This document shows, one piece after another, positions 1 through 6,836 of a stretch of 19,624 bases of DNA. The stretch is from S010-25 sp964466455 (GTDB lineage Bacteria > Pseudomonadota > Gammaproteobacteria > SZUA-229), in the NCBI GenBank assembly GCA_964466455.1, contig CAYXNL010000043.1, positions 1-19,624 of the forward strand, written 5' to 3'. The notes under the pieces were generated by a model. The model saw nothing but the letters and a program-made list of their open reading frames with translations. It ran no database searches and was not told the origin of the DNA. Each line of letters starts with the position of its first letter. Within the stretch, counting starts at the first letter, position 1. Position numbers and translations under genes: made by a program.

Positions 1-444
1 GATATTCTACAGATTCTTATTCCACTAACGGGTTATGGTGCCACTTTTTATATGAAAGATACACAGGGAAGAAATCAGTTTTATAAATCATTTCTAACAA
101 CCGTTGCCATTACCCAGGGATTGAAGCTTACCGTAAACAAACAACGTCCCAATGGCAGTGGTGAGGATTCTTTTCCTTCCGGCCATACCTCTGCTGCATT
201 TCAGGGGGCTGCATTTATAGAGCAACGCTATGGCTGGAAATACGGACTGCCCGCTTATGCCGCCGCAACATATGTTGGTTATAGCAGGGTAAAAGCAAAA
301 CAGCACTATACCGTTGATGTGTTAGCGGGTGCTGCTATTGGCACACTCAGCAGCTATTATTTTACAACGGCGTATAAAAATATAACCATGATGCCTTATG
401 TGGAAAATAATGGCGCAGGTGTTAATCTTTCCATGCTGTGGTAG
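1..444 (+). CDS. PAP2-family phosphatase, 3' part (5' end outside window)
   Basis: The reading frame is open from base 1 to the TAG at 442-444, so 147 C-terminal residues are visible and the start lies upstream. The type-2 phosphatidic acid phosphatase signature is complete: a K...RP segment near 130-150, a PSGH motif at about 178-189 with the catalytic His, and an S-R-x5-H-x3-D motif at about 283-318. Family members are integral inner-membrane enzymes that remove phosphate from lipid substrates such as phosphatidic acid, undecaprenyl pyrophosphate or lipid A, with the active site facing the periplasm. The substrate cannot be read from this fragment. The gene converges on an ArnT-like transferase, so a role in lipid carrier or lipid A phosphate metabolism is a reasonable inference. 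Family is sure, substrate unknown. Confidence 0.88.
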   Translation, partial: DILQILIPLTGYGATFYMKDTQGRNQFYKSFLTTVAITQGLKLTVNKQRPNGSGEDSFPSGHTSAAFQGAAFIEQRYGWKYGLPAYAAATYVGYSRVKAKQHYTVDVLAGAAIGTLSSYYFTTAYKNITMMPYVENNGAGVNLSMLW

Positions 445-599
445 CGTGGTACGAGGAAAAACTGAAAAAAAAACATTGCCTGCTGTGGCCTGTCTATCCT
501 GGTATAGCCCATCCATAGAACAATGGATTATCACAATAAAAAAATAAATACCCCCGCATCAAGTCGTGAAAAATTAACCCAAAAGAGATTAAGATTAGT

Positions 600-2300
600 C
601 TAATCACCGTTCTTCTTAGTAATAAGCCACATAGAAAATTTTCCATAACTATAACGTTGACTGGTGACAGGAAAACTTGCCCTGATCGCTTTGGGACAAC
701 CAGCAATACAAAATACAGCGACCGATCGGTGCTGTTTATTAGCTAATAATGCAGCAAATGCTTTTGGATCAAGCAGGCGACCTGCGGCATCAGGATAACT
801 AAGCCCGTATGACACTTCATCTGAATTTAACAGGTAGACATCATCTCTTTTCAGATACCAGCTAACGGCTCGAAGTATCGCGCCATCGGCTACGACCAAC
901 GTGCTGGAATTTATTTTATGCTGAACTTCAGTGAAAAGTTCGCCCGGCATTTTACTTTCCTTTAGCTGGTCTGGTATAGCAAACTGTATCAGCACAACAA
1001 AAGGTATAAGAATTAATAAATTCATTGTCAACTTAATACCAGACCGGGTTGATTTTAATGCCCACCAACCACCTGCCAGTCCGGTTAACAGGGCAACCAT
1101 ACTCATAATCAGTTGCGGTCTTTCATTTTGTTGATAAATAGAAAAACCAATATTAAACATCTGGCTGATCAATAAACCTAATAGCAATAATAAAACCAGG
1201 CTATTAAATATCAGACCGAAATTGAACAGGCGATTATTTTTAGTACATAAATAGTTTTCCAGACCCATTGCAACAAGTATTGCCAGCGGTGGAAAACACG
1301 GCAATACATACGTCACCAGTTTGCCATTGGATGTCGAGAAAAATATCAGGGGTAAAAGTAACCATAGCCATAGAAATCGTAGCGTTTCACTTTTATGTGT
1401 CGAATTGCGTAATCCGGTAATGGCAGCAGGCACCAGTGAGAACCATGGAAACGCCAGAACTGGAAATATAACCAGAAAATAATAGAATGGAGCCTTATGT
1501 TGTGCATTCACACCTATAAATCGTTTGACATGCTCAATCCAGAAAAAATAATGCCAGAAATCACTCTCTCGAAGCTGAATAAGAATTGCCCAGGGTAACG
1601 CAACCAGTACAGCAATTAACAGCACAACCCAACCTTTTACCAGTAACGCTCGCCAGTGTCTGTGCCAGATCAACCAGGGCGCAAGCACAATAAAAGGAAT
1701 CACCATAGCGAGAAAACCTTTAGTTAGAAAAGCCAGCCCTAGTGATAACCCTGCGGCAATATAATAGCCCCACGCTAACTTGTTATCGGATTCTTTTACT
1801 GCCAGATAATACGACATAATACCTGCGCTTAAAAACAGGGTTAAAAAATTATCCAGTACGCTAAAAGTGCCTAAAACATATACCCCCAGAAATGTCATCT
1901 GAATAAAAGCGGCAAGTACGGCAATACGTCTGCCGGGGAAAATTTTTAAGGAAAACAGAAATACCAGCAGGATAGTTAACCCCGCAGCAAGTGCACTCGG
2001 CAATCGCGCAGCAAAAGAATTTTCTCCAAGTACCGAGATAGAAGCTGCATTTAACCAGTAACCCAATGGCGTTTTCTCAAAATAACGCAACCCATCAAGC
2101 CGCGGCGTAACCCAGTCGCCGGATATCAGCATTTCACGGGGTATTTCCGCATAACGAGTTTCATCGGGAATAGCCAGCTGGCGATTACCAAGCGGTAACA
2201 CATAAAGCAACAGGTATAGAACTAATAACCCCAGACCTAACCAGCGAATATTTCCTCTGTTTTTTTTAGCGTATTTCGTTAAATTATTAACGGATACCAT
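600..2300 (-). CDS. ArnT-like GT39/PMT-family lipid-linked glycosyltransferase
   Basis: A 566-residue polytopic membrane protein. The N-terminal cytoplasmic stretch is followed by a first hydrophobic helix (about 20-38), then the periplasmic signature with DETRYAEIPREM at 46-57 and RYFEKTPLGYW at 72-82. These are hallmarks of ArnT-type PMT/GT39 enzymes, and many further hydrophobic helices follow. ArnT moves 4-amino-4-deoxy-L-arabinose from undecaprenyl phosphate to lipid A on the periplasmic side and gives polymyxin resistance; its length in E. coli is about 550 residues. No other arn gene is in the window, so the sugar donor and acceptor are uncertain and another hexose or amino sugar is possible. 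A GGA-type ribosome site (AGGA, about 8 nt upstream) supports the ATG at 2300. The gene lies downstream of parE on the same strand but has its own candidate promoter. Confidence 0.85.
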   Translation of the reverse strand: MVSVNNLTKYAKKNRGNIRWLGLGLLVLYLLLYVLPLGNRQLAIPDETRYAEIPREMLISGDWVTPRLDGLRYFEKTPLGYWLNAASISVLGENSFAARLPSALAAGLTILLVFLFSLKIFPGRRIAVLAAFIQMTFLGVYVLGTFSVLDNFLTLFLSAGIMSYYLAVKESDNKLAWGYYIAAGLSLGLAFLTKGFLAMVIPFIVLAPWLIWHRHWRALLVKGWVVLLIAVLVALPWAILIQLRESDFWHYFFWIEHVKRFIGVNAQHKAPFYYFLVIFPVLAFPWFSLVPAAITGLRNSTHKSETLRFLWLWLLLPLIFFSTSNGKLVTYVLPCFPPLAILVAMGLENYLCTKNNRLFNFGLIFNSLVLLLLLGLLISQMFNIGFSIYQQNERPQLIMSMVALLTGLAGGWWALKSTRSGIKLTMNLLILIPFVVLIQFAIPDQLKESKMPGELFTEVQHKINSSTLVVADGAILRAVSWYLKRDDVYLLNSDEVSYGLSYPDAAGRLLDPKAFAALLANKQHRSVAVFCIAGCPKAIRASFPVTSQRYSYGKFSMWLITKKNGD

Positions 2301-2329
2301 TCTTTATTTCCTACAGATTATTGACACAA

Positions 2330-2394
2330 ATCAGGGAACCTGACGGGTTAATATAATTATTACAAAGGAAAAAAGTCAGGGAGTCTGCCGGGTT
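2330..2394. repeat. Pair of 20-bp direct repeats, 45-bp period, upstream of the arnT-like gene
   Basis: Copies at 2330-2349 and 2375-2394 agree at 16 of 20 positions (core AACCCG-N-CAG-NN-TCCCTGA read on the minus strand). The copy nearer the gene also contains a small inverted repeat, TCAGG-GAA-CCTGA. The spacing of about four helical turns and the placement around a candidate promoter suggest regulator binding sites, but a simple local duplication would look the same. Confidence 0.5.
2350..2379 (-). promoter_or_regulatory. Candidate sigma-70 promoter of the arnT-like gene
   Basis: Read on the minus strand, a CTGACT -35-like hexamer (2379-2374) is followed after 18 nt by a TATATT -10-like hexamer (2355-2350). 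The -35 overlaps one copy of a 20-bp direct repeat (2375-2394). The -10 abuts the other copy (2330-2349). Matches to consensus are only moderate. Confidence 0.35.
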
Positions 2395-2406
2395 CTTAAC
2401 AGAACC
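2391..2406. other. Short perfect hairpin GGTTCT-TAAC-AGAACC
   Basis: A perfect 6-bp stem with a 4-nt loop between parE and the arnT-like gene. It has no adjacent T-tract on either strand, so it is not a clear intrinsic terminator. Its right arm runs into the repeat fragment that begins at 2402. Confidence 0.4.
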
Positions 2407-2452
2407 TCTAAGAAATTTCTGAATAAGTCATGAAAACATCTACGGCGCCAAT
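2402..2452 (-). repeat. Half-copy (solo end) of the fold-back repeat family, abutting the parE stop codon
   Basis: Bases 2418-2452 align with the inverted right arm of the 121-bp palindromic element at 7247-7367, with 24 of 35 positions identical by hand. The shared blocks are TCTGA-n-TAA-n-TCATGAA and the GCGCC tail. A GAACCTCT end-like block at 2402-2409 is separated from the rest by a short AAGAAATTTC insertion. The similarity stops three bases before the parE stop codon (2455-2457), so only one end is present, with no inverted partner nearby. It may be a decayed insertion-sequence end or a broken miniature element. Confidence 0.5.
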
Positions 2453-2454
2453 AT

Positions 2455-4338
2455 TTATACGACTGCCAACGCCCCTTTCTGCTCCAGCCATGCTTTTCTG
2501 TCCGCCGCACGTTTTTTCGCCAGTAACATATCCAGCATTCTGCTACCGTTATTCTCCGCATCCAGCGTAAGGCGAACCAGACGGCGGGTATCCGGTGCCA
2601 GCGTGGTTACCCGCAATTGCATCGGGTTCATTTCACCCAGTCCCTTAAATCGGGTCACGGCAATTTTACCACGAATCTTTTCTGCTTCAATCCTGTCCAG
2701 AACACCCTGTTTTTCTGCTTCATCCAGTGCATAAAATACGTCTTTACCCACATCAATACGGTACAGCGGTGGCATCGCAACATAAATGTGCCCGTGCGCG
2801 ACCAGAGGATAAAAATGGCGTAGAAACAGGGCACATAATAAAGTCGCAATATGATAACCATCAGAATCCGCATCGGCCAGAATACAGATTTTTCCGTAGC
2901 GTAAACCCTTGATATCCGACACCCCCGGTTCCACCCCGATAGCAACTGAAATATCATGTACCTCCTGCGAAGCCAGCACCTGATCGTGCTCGACTTCCCA
3001 GGTATTTAATATTTTTCCGCGCAAAGGCATGATAGCCTGAAACTCTCTGTTGCGCGCCTGTTTTGCCGAACCGCCCGCCGAATCCCCTTCTACCAGAAAA
3101 AGCTCACTGTGAGCTGCATCCTGTGAGGAACAGTCGGCCAGCTTGCCAGGTAGCGCCGGGCCGCTGGCAACTCTCTTCCTGATCACTTTTTTACCGGCGC
3201 GCAGACGCTTCTGGGCATTATCAATTGCCAGCATAGCAATCGCTTCACCGGCTTCGAGATGCTGATTCAACCACAGGCTGAAGGCATCCTTAACCACACC
3301 TAAAACAAATGCAGAGCATTCACGTGATGACAGACGCTCTTTGGTCTGTCCGGAAAATTGAGGGTTAGCCAGTTTTACCGATAGCACATAACATACCCCG
3401 TCCCAGACATCTTCCGGGCTGAGTTTTACCCCACGTGGCAACAGGCTTCTAATTTCACAAAACTCACGTAACGCTTCGGTAAGACCACTACGCAAACCGT
3501 TTACATGGGTACCGCCCTGAATGGTAGGGATCAGGTTTACATATGATTCGGTAATTAACTCGCCTGCCTGCGGCAACCAGGTTAAGGCCCAGTCAACGGC
3601 TTCGGTATTAGCCGACAAACTGCCGACAAATGGCTCCTGCGGCAGGGTTTCTTTATCGAACAGATTTTCACCCAGGTAATCGGCCAGCCCGCCTTCATAT
3701 AGCCAGCTTTGTTTTTCCCCTGTCTTTTCTTCGAGAAAGCTAACCTGTAAGCCGGGGCACAGCACTGCCTTGGCACGCAATACATGTTTTAACCGTAGAA
3801 TAGAAAAGACGGCCGAGTCAAAATATTTTTTCTCCGGCCAGAAATGAATACGAGTCCCGGTATTACGCTTTCCTACCTTGCCGGTTTTTTGTAACTTGCT
3901 GACGCTCGCACCGTGTTCAAATGCCATGGCGTGCATATTGCCATCGCGACGTACTTCCACTTCCAGCCGTGACGACAGGGCATTAACCACCGATACACCT
4001 ACCCCGTGCAGGCCACCGGAAAACTGATAGTTTTTACCCGAAAATTTACCACCGGCATGCAGTCGGGTAAGAATAACTTCCACCCCGGAAACCCCTTCTT
4101 CGGGATGAATATCCACAGGCATACCGCGACCATTATCCGTTACGCTAATGGAATTATCTTTATATAAAACCACCTCAATTCTGCTGGCGAAACCAACGAT
4201 GGCTTCATCCACACTGTTATCAATCACTTCCTGGGCAAGGTGATTTGGGCGGGTGGTTTCTGTGTACATACCCGGACGTTTCTGTACCGGTTCAAGCCCG
4301 GTTAATACCTCAATGGATGAGGCATCATATTTACTCAT
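2455..4338 (-). CDS. parE: DNA topoisomerase IV subunit B (ParE)
   Basis: A 627-residue protein, close to the usual ParE length of about 630. The GHKL ATPase region carries N41 in EVIDNSVDEA, the DNGRGMP box at 68-74 and GGLHGVGVSVVNALS at 108-122. The QTK loop lies near 331-333 in the transducer. The TOPRIM domain has EGDSAGG with E417 and the metal-binding DADSDG at 489-494. The compact TOPRIM with no large insert, the sequence AKQAR...QAIMPLRGKILNTWEVE, and the length favour ParE over GyrB. With ParC (not in this window) it decatenates daughter chromosomes. The start codon sits inside a 14-bp tandem duplication that creates an upstream five-codon minicistron overlapping the start as ATGA. 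A repeat-family fragment begins three bases beyond the stop and may have trimmed the C-terminal tail. Confidence 0.97.
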   Translation of the reverse strand: MSKYDASSIEVLTGLEPVQKRPGMYTETTRPNHLAQEVIDNSVDEAIVGFASRIEVVLYKDNSISVTDNGRGMPVDIHPEEGVSGVEVILTRLHAGGKFSGKNYQFSGGLHGVGVSVVNALSSRLEVEVRRDGNMHAMAFEHGASVSKLQKTGKVGKRNTGTRIHFWPEKKYFDSAVFSILRLKHVLRAKAVLCPGLQVSFLEEKTGEKQSWLYEGGLADYLGENLFDKETLPQEPFVGSLSANTEAVDWALTWLPQAGELITESYVNLIPTIQGGTHVNGLRSGLTEALREFCEIRSLLPRGVKLSPEDVWDGVCYVLSVKLANPQFSGQTKERLSSRECSAFVLGVVKDAFSLWLNQHLEAGEAIAMLAIDNAQKRLRAGKKVIRKRVASGPALPGKLADCSSQDAAHSELFLVEGDSAGGSAKQARNREFQAIMPLRGKILNTWEVEHDQVLASQEVHDISVAIGVEPGVSDIKGLRYGKICILADADSDGYHIATLLCALFLRHFYPLVAHGHIYVAMPPLYRIDVGKDVFYALDEAEKQGVLDRIEAEKIRGKIAVTRFKGLGEMNPMQLRVTTLAPDTRRLVRLTLDAENNGSRMLDMLLAKKRAADRKAWLEQKGALAVV

Positions 4339-4365
4339 ACTGCGTTACTCATACTGCGTTACTCA
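4331..4365. repeat. 14-bp perfect tandem repeat (2.5 copies) across the parE start codon
   Basis: The unit TTACTCATACTGCG (plus strand) occurs at 4331-4344 and 4345-4358, with a 7-base partial copy at 4359-4365. On the coding (minus) strand each copy carries ATGAGTAACGCAGT. The upstream copy therefore starts a short ORF, ATG AGT AAC GCA GTA TGA, whose stop overlaps the parE ATG (ATGA). The GAG in each unit is the only Shine-Dalgarno-like sequence near the parE start. Confidence 0.95.
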
Positions 4366-4439
4366 CTGCTGTATTTCTGCTTTATGGCGATCACGTCCGT
4401 CTATAACAATCATGATTTATAACAACCCGTCTATATCGA

Positions 4440-5213
4440 TCAATTCGAATGAGCACCGTGTCTGTTTAATACCGCAACTAGTTTGTCGACGGGTACATAG
4501 CCCGGTAACATTTCGCCATCTTCAAGAATGATGGACGGTGTCCCACGTACGCCCAGTTTTCTTGCTGTTGCCATCTGTTTGCTCAGTGAAAGTGCATCAG
4601 CACAGCTCTTTTCTTTTATCGTACCACCAGCTTTAGCAATATTCAGTGCCTTTCGCGGGTCGGCAGAACACCAGATGCTTTCCGTTTTTCTAACATCAGC
4701 CGGGCCTTTTAGAGGCATAAAAATATAGCGCACTTCTATATTATTTTTCATATATTCAGGCATCTCACTATGCAAACGACGACAGTATGGGCAGTTTACA
4801 TCGGTTACGACAGTAATCGTATGATCAACTTTTTTTGGGCGATAAATCAGCATGTTCTTCTCGCCCAAATGCTTAATCGCTGCCAGCCGGAGCTGAGATT
4901 TTGCCTTTTCACTATAATTAGCTCGTGTTTTCAGGTTAATCATATCTCCATCAATCATATATTCCGCATTTTTGTCCATATAAACAACCTGACTACCAAC
5001 AATAACCTGATACAGATCGGGTATCGGCGTGGCGGAGATCATATCAACTTTTAAAGATGGCATACGGACAGCAAGAGAATGTCTTAACGTAACGATACCC
5101 GGATTCTGTTGAGAGGATGAAACGCCCTGAGCATTATGCCCAGCCATTGCTGAAGTCATAAAAAAGGGGGAAACAAGCGATGCGGCAAGTAAGCACGCGG
5201 ATATTTTTTTCAT
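4440..5213 (-). CDS. dsbC: Periplasmic thiol:disulfide isomerase DsbC
   Basis: A 257-residue DsbC/DsbG-type protein. An N-terminal signal peptide (MKK, hydrophobic core, cleavage likely after AMA at residue 24) exports it. It has an N-terminal dimerisation domain, then a thioredoxin fold with the active site CPYC at 141-144, a second cysteine pair at C182 and C204, and the cis-proline loop RGTPS (P226). DsbC reshuffles wrong disulfides in the periplasm and is normally kept reduced by DsbD. The CPYC rather than CPHC centre is typical of DsbC. It lies downstream of xerD on the same strand, matching the xerD-dsbC order known from E. coli and Pseudomonas. The 135-nt gap to xerD leaves room for a separate promoter. 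Confidence 0.95.
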   Translation of the reverse strand: MKKISACLLAASLVSPFFMTSAMAGHNAQGVSSSQQNPGIVTLRHSLAVRMPSLKVDMISATPIPDLYQVIVGSQVVYMDKNAEYMIDGDMINLKTRANYSEKAKSQLRLAAIKHLGEKNMLIYRPKKVDHTITVVTDVNCPYCRRLHSEMPEYMKNNIEVRYIFMPLKGPADVRKTESIWCSADPRKALNIAKAGGTIKEKSCADALSLSKQMATARKLGVRGTPSIILEDGEMLPGYVPVDKLVAVLNRHGAHSN

Positions 5214-5334
5214 TACATAATGCCCAGTATTATTAAGAGACCGTTTTAGAGACAGTAGAAGCTATGGTAAATTCCACTCACTACACAATATTAACCTAAA
5301 AAACAGCAATAAACTTCAACCGCTAATAAACAGA

Positions 5335-5351
5335 TAAATATTGAATATTTA
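5335..5351. repeat. 17-bp odd palindrome over the xerD stop codon
   Basis: TAAATATT-G-AATATTTA is perfectly symmetric around one G and includes the xerD stop codon (5349-5351). The centre is too tight for an RNA hairpin with full pairing, and the sequence is entirely A/T apart from the centre, so chance is possible. A dimeric DNA-binding protein site upstream of dsbC is the alternative. Confidence 0.35.
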
Positions 5352-6269
5352 CCCGCGCGGATGGTGCTGATGATATAAATCACGTAACCGCTGGTCAGCT
5401 ACATGGGTATAAATTTGTGTGGTTGAAATATCACTATGACCCAGTAACATCTGTACCACACGCAGATCCGCCCCATGGTTGAGTAAATGGGTGGCAAAGG
5501 CATGGCGCAGGGTATGTGGTGATAACTGTTCCGACCTGATCTCTGCAACAAAGGCATGGCGCTTTACCCTGTACCAGAATGCCTGGCGCGTCATCGCAGC
5601 GCCACGCCGGGTAACAAATATTGCATTGGTCGTGGCCTGCTGATGTAGTAAATTTACCCGCGCCGAACACAGATAATCATCTAGCCACTCCAGTGCAATC
5701 TCTCCCACTGGCACCATGCGTTCTTTATTTCCCTTACCGATAACACGAATTACACCCGGATCCAGTGACAACTGGGATAGCTCAAGATTAATCAGTTCAC
5801 TAACACGCAAACCGGTGGCATACATCAGTTCCAGCATGGCCCGATCACGTAAGCCAAGATCATCGTGGATATCCGGTGCTTCCAGCAAAGCATCAATTTG
5901 CTGTTCATTAAGTAAAACGGGTAGCGAACACGCGGGTTTGGGAGACTGAATTAACTGTACCGGATTCTGGTGGATAATATTTTCACGTAATAAATAACGA
6001 AAAAAACGCCGCAGTGTTGAAAGCATACGTGCGATAGAACGATTTTTCTGCTGTAACTGAAAACAAAACGAAAGATACTGCTGAATTTGCTCAACACTGG
6101 CTCGTTTAAGATCAGAGTTAATATGAGATAACCACAGAGAAAAACCGGCAAGATCATTTCGGTAGGCAGAAAGTGTGTTTTTGCTAAGTCCATTTTCCAT
6201 CCATAAATGATCGACAAAACCTTCGATTAGTTGTTGCTCATTCTCTGGGAGTTCATTAAATCGTGCCAC
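5349..6269 (-). CDS. xerD: Tyrosine recombinase XerD
   Basis: XerD partners XerC and FtsK to resolve chromosome dimers at dif. An N-terminal SAM-like core-binding domain (FVDHLWMENGLSKNTLSAYRNDL) precedes the catalytic domain. Numbering from the in-frame ATG at 6302, all catalytic residues are present: R166 (TGLRVSE), K190 (GKGNKE), H263 and R266 (SPHTLRHAFATH), H289 (LLGHSD) and nucleophile Y298 (TTQIYTHV). The tail LYHQHHPRG resembles XerD of E. coli. I place the start at the GTG at 6269 (306 residues). It has AGG about 6 nt upstream and matches the family's N-terminal length. The ATG at 6302 has no ribosome site and lies about 10 nt after the T-tract of the preceding gene's terminator. Start choice is moderate confidence, identity high. 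Confidence 0.95.
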   Translation of the reverse strand: MARFNELPENEQQLIEGFVDHLWMENGLSKNTLSAYRNDLAGFSLWLSHINSDLKRASVEQIQQYLSFCFQLQQKNRSIARMLSTLRRFFRYLLRENIIHQNPVQLIQSPKPACSLPVLLNEQQIDALLEAPDIHDDLGLRDRAMLELMYATGLRVSELINLELSQLSLDPGVIRVIGKGNKERMVPVGEIALEWLDDYLCSARVNLLHQQATTNAIFVTRRGAAMTRQAFWYRVKRHAFVAEIRSEQLSPHTLRHAFATHLLNHGADLRVVQMLLGHSDISTTQIYTHVADQRLRDLYHQHHPRG

Positions 6270-6279
6270 AATGTACCTG

Positions 6280-6285
6280 ATTATA
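6280..6285 (-). promoter_or_regulatory. Perfect TATAAT box just upstream of the preferred xerD GTG start
   Basis: Minus-strand TATAAT lies 10 nt before the GTG at 6269. Only weak -35 candidates exist (TTGGTT at 19 nt or TTGTAT at 15 nt). If used, the transcript would begin almost at the start codon. It may be chance in AT-rich DNA. Confidence 0.3.
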
Positions 6286-6311
6286 TTGTTATTCCACAAC
6301 ATACAACCAAC

Positions 6312-6345
6312 AAAAAAGGCTACCCGACGAAACCGAGTAGCCTTT
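6312..6345 (-). terminator. Rho-independent terminator of the H1-like gene
   Basis: A 9-bp perfect stem AAAGGCTAC / GTAGCCTTT (6345-6337 with 6323-6315 on the minus strand) encloses a 13-nt loop and runs into six T residues. It follows the H1-like stop codon by about 30 nt and immediately precedes xerD, so it should separate the two transcription units. The plus strand also has a short T-rich run after the stem. Confidence 0.9.
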
Positions 6346-6377
6346 ATTTACGCCATATATTAAGACCTGATTCGTTC

Positions 6378-6776
6378 TTATGCCTTTTTACGTTTACGGC
6401 GCTGAACTGGTTTCAGTGCTTTCTCAATTTTAGCCATTTCTTTTTTAGTCCAGTCTTCAACAAAACGAGCTACTGCTTCTTCTTTCCGTTTTGCCATTTT
6501 CAGGAGTAATTCCTGACGCTTTTTAGTTGCTGCAACTTCAGCCTTTGCTGCCGCTAATGCAGAAACGGTTGCTGCAATACGATCATGTAATTTCTTTTTG
6601 GCTGCATTAGCAATTGCATTTTTCTTTGCAGCGGCGGCATTTTTCTTTACTGTCATAGCTTTCTTTTTAGCGGCAGCAGCTTTTTTCTTTGCTGCTGAAG
6701 CTTTCACAGCCACTTTTTTCTTTACTGCTTTTTTTGCAGTCGTTTTCTTCTTTGTTACTTTTGTCGTTTGAGCCAT
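6378..6776 (-). CDS. Histone H1-like Lys/Ala-rich DNA-binding protein
   Basis: A 132-residue, strongly basic protein. Residues 1-63 are almost entirely Lys, Ala, Thr and Val in repeated AAAKKK/AVKK units, like the C-terminal tail of eukaryotic histone H1 and bacterial H1-like proteins (AlgP, Hc1, BpH1). Residues 64-118 form a more ordinary amphipathic helical region (RIAATVSALAAAKAEVAATKKRQELLLKM...ARFVEDWTKKEMAKIEKALKP), and the tail is RRKRKKA. It probably binds DNA without sequence specificity and compacts the nucleoid; this is inferred from composition. A GGGGA ribosome site precedes the ATG. The gene has its own promoter and terminator, so it is monocistronic. Low-complexity coding makes exact orthology impossible to judge by eye. 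Confidence 0.82.
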   Translation of the reverse strand: MAQTTKVTKKKTTAKKAVKKKVAVKASAAKKKAAAAKKKAMTVKKNAAAAKKNAIANAAKKKLHDRIAATVSALAAAKAEVAATKKRQELLLKMAKRKEEAVARFVEDWTKKEMAKIEKALKPVQRRKRKKA

Positions 6777-6808
6777 TAGGCTATCCCCTTTTGTGAGTTA
6801 CGTTCGGA

Positions 6809-6836
6809 AGTATAAAACGTTATTATAATTAATCAA
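6809..6836 (-). promoter_or_regulatory. Sigma-70-like promoter of the H1-like gene
   Basis: On the minus strand TTGATT (6836-6831) is followed after 16 nt by TATACT (6814-6809), with the H1-like ATG 33 nt further on at 6776. Both hexamers are close to consensus and the distance to the ribosome site is normal. Confidence 0.55.

Noticed and set aside
511..528. Hairpin ATCCAT-AGAACA-ATGGAT between the convergent PAP2 and arnT-like genes
   Set aside because: The stem is perfect but only 6 bp and A/T-rich, and no T-tract follows on either strand, so I do not call a terminator.
4397..4435. CCGTCTATA repeated twice 30 bases apart between dsbC and parE
   Set aside because: A 9-base direct repeat in a short AT-rich spacer with weak surrounding similarity; not enough to call a site.
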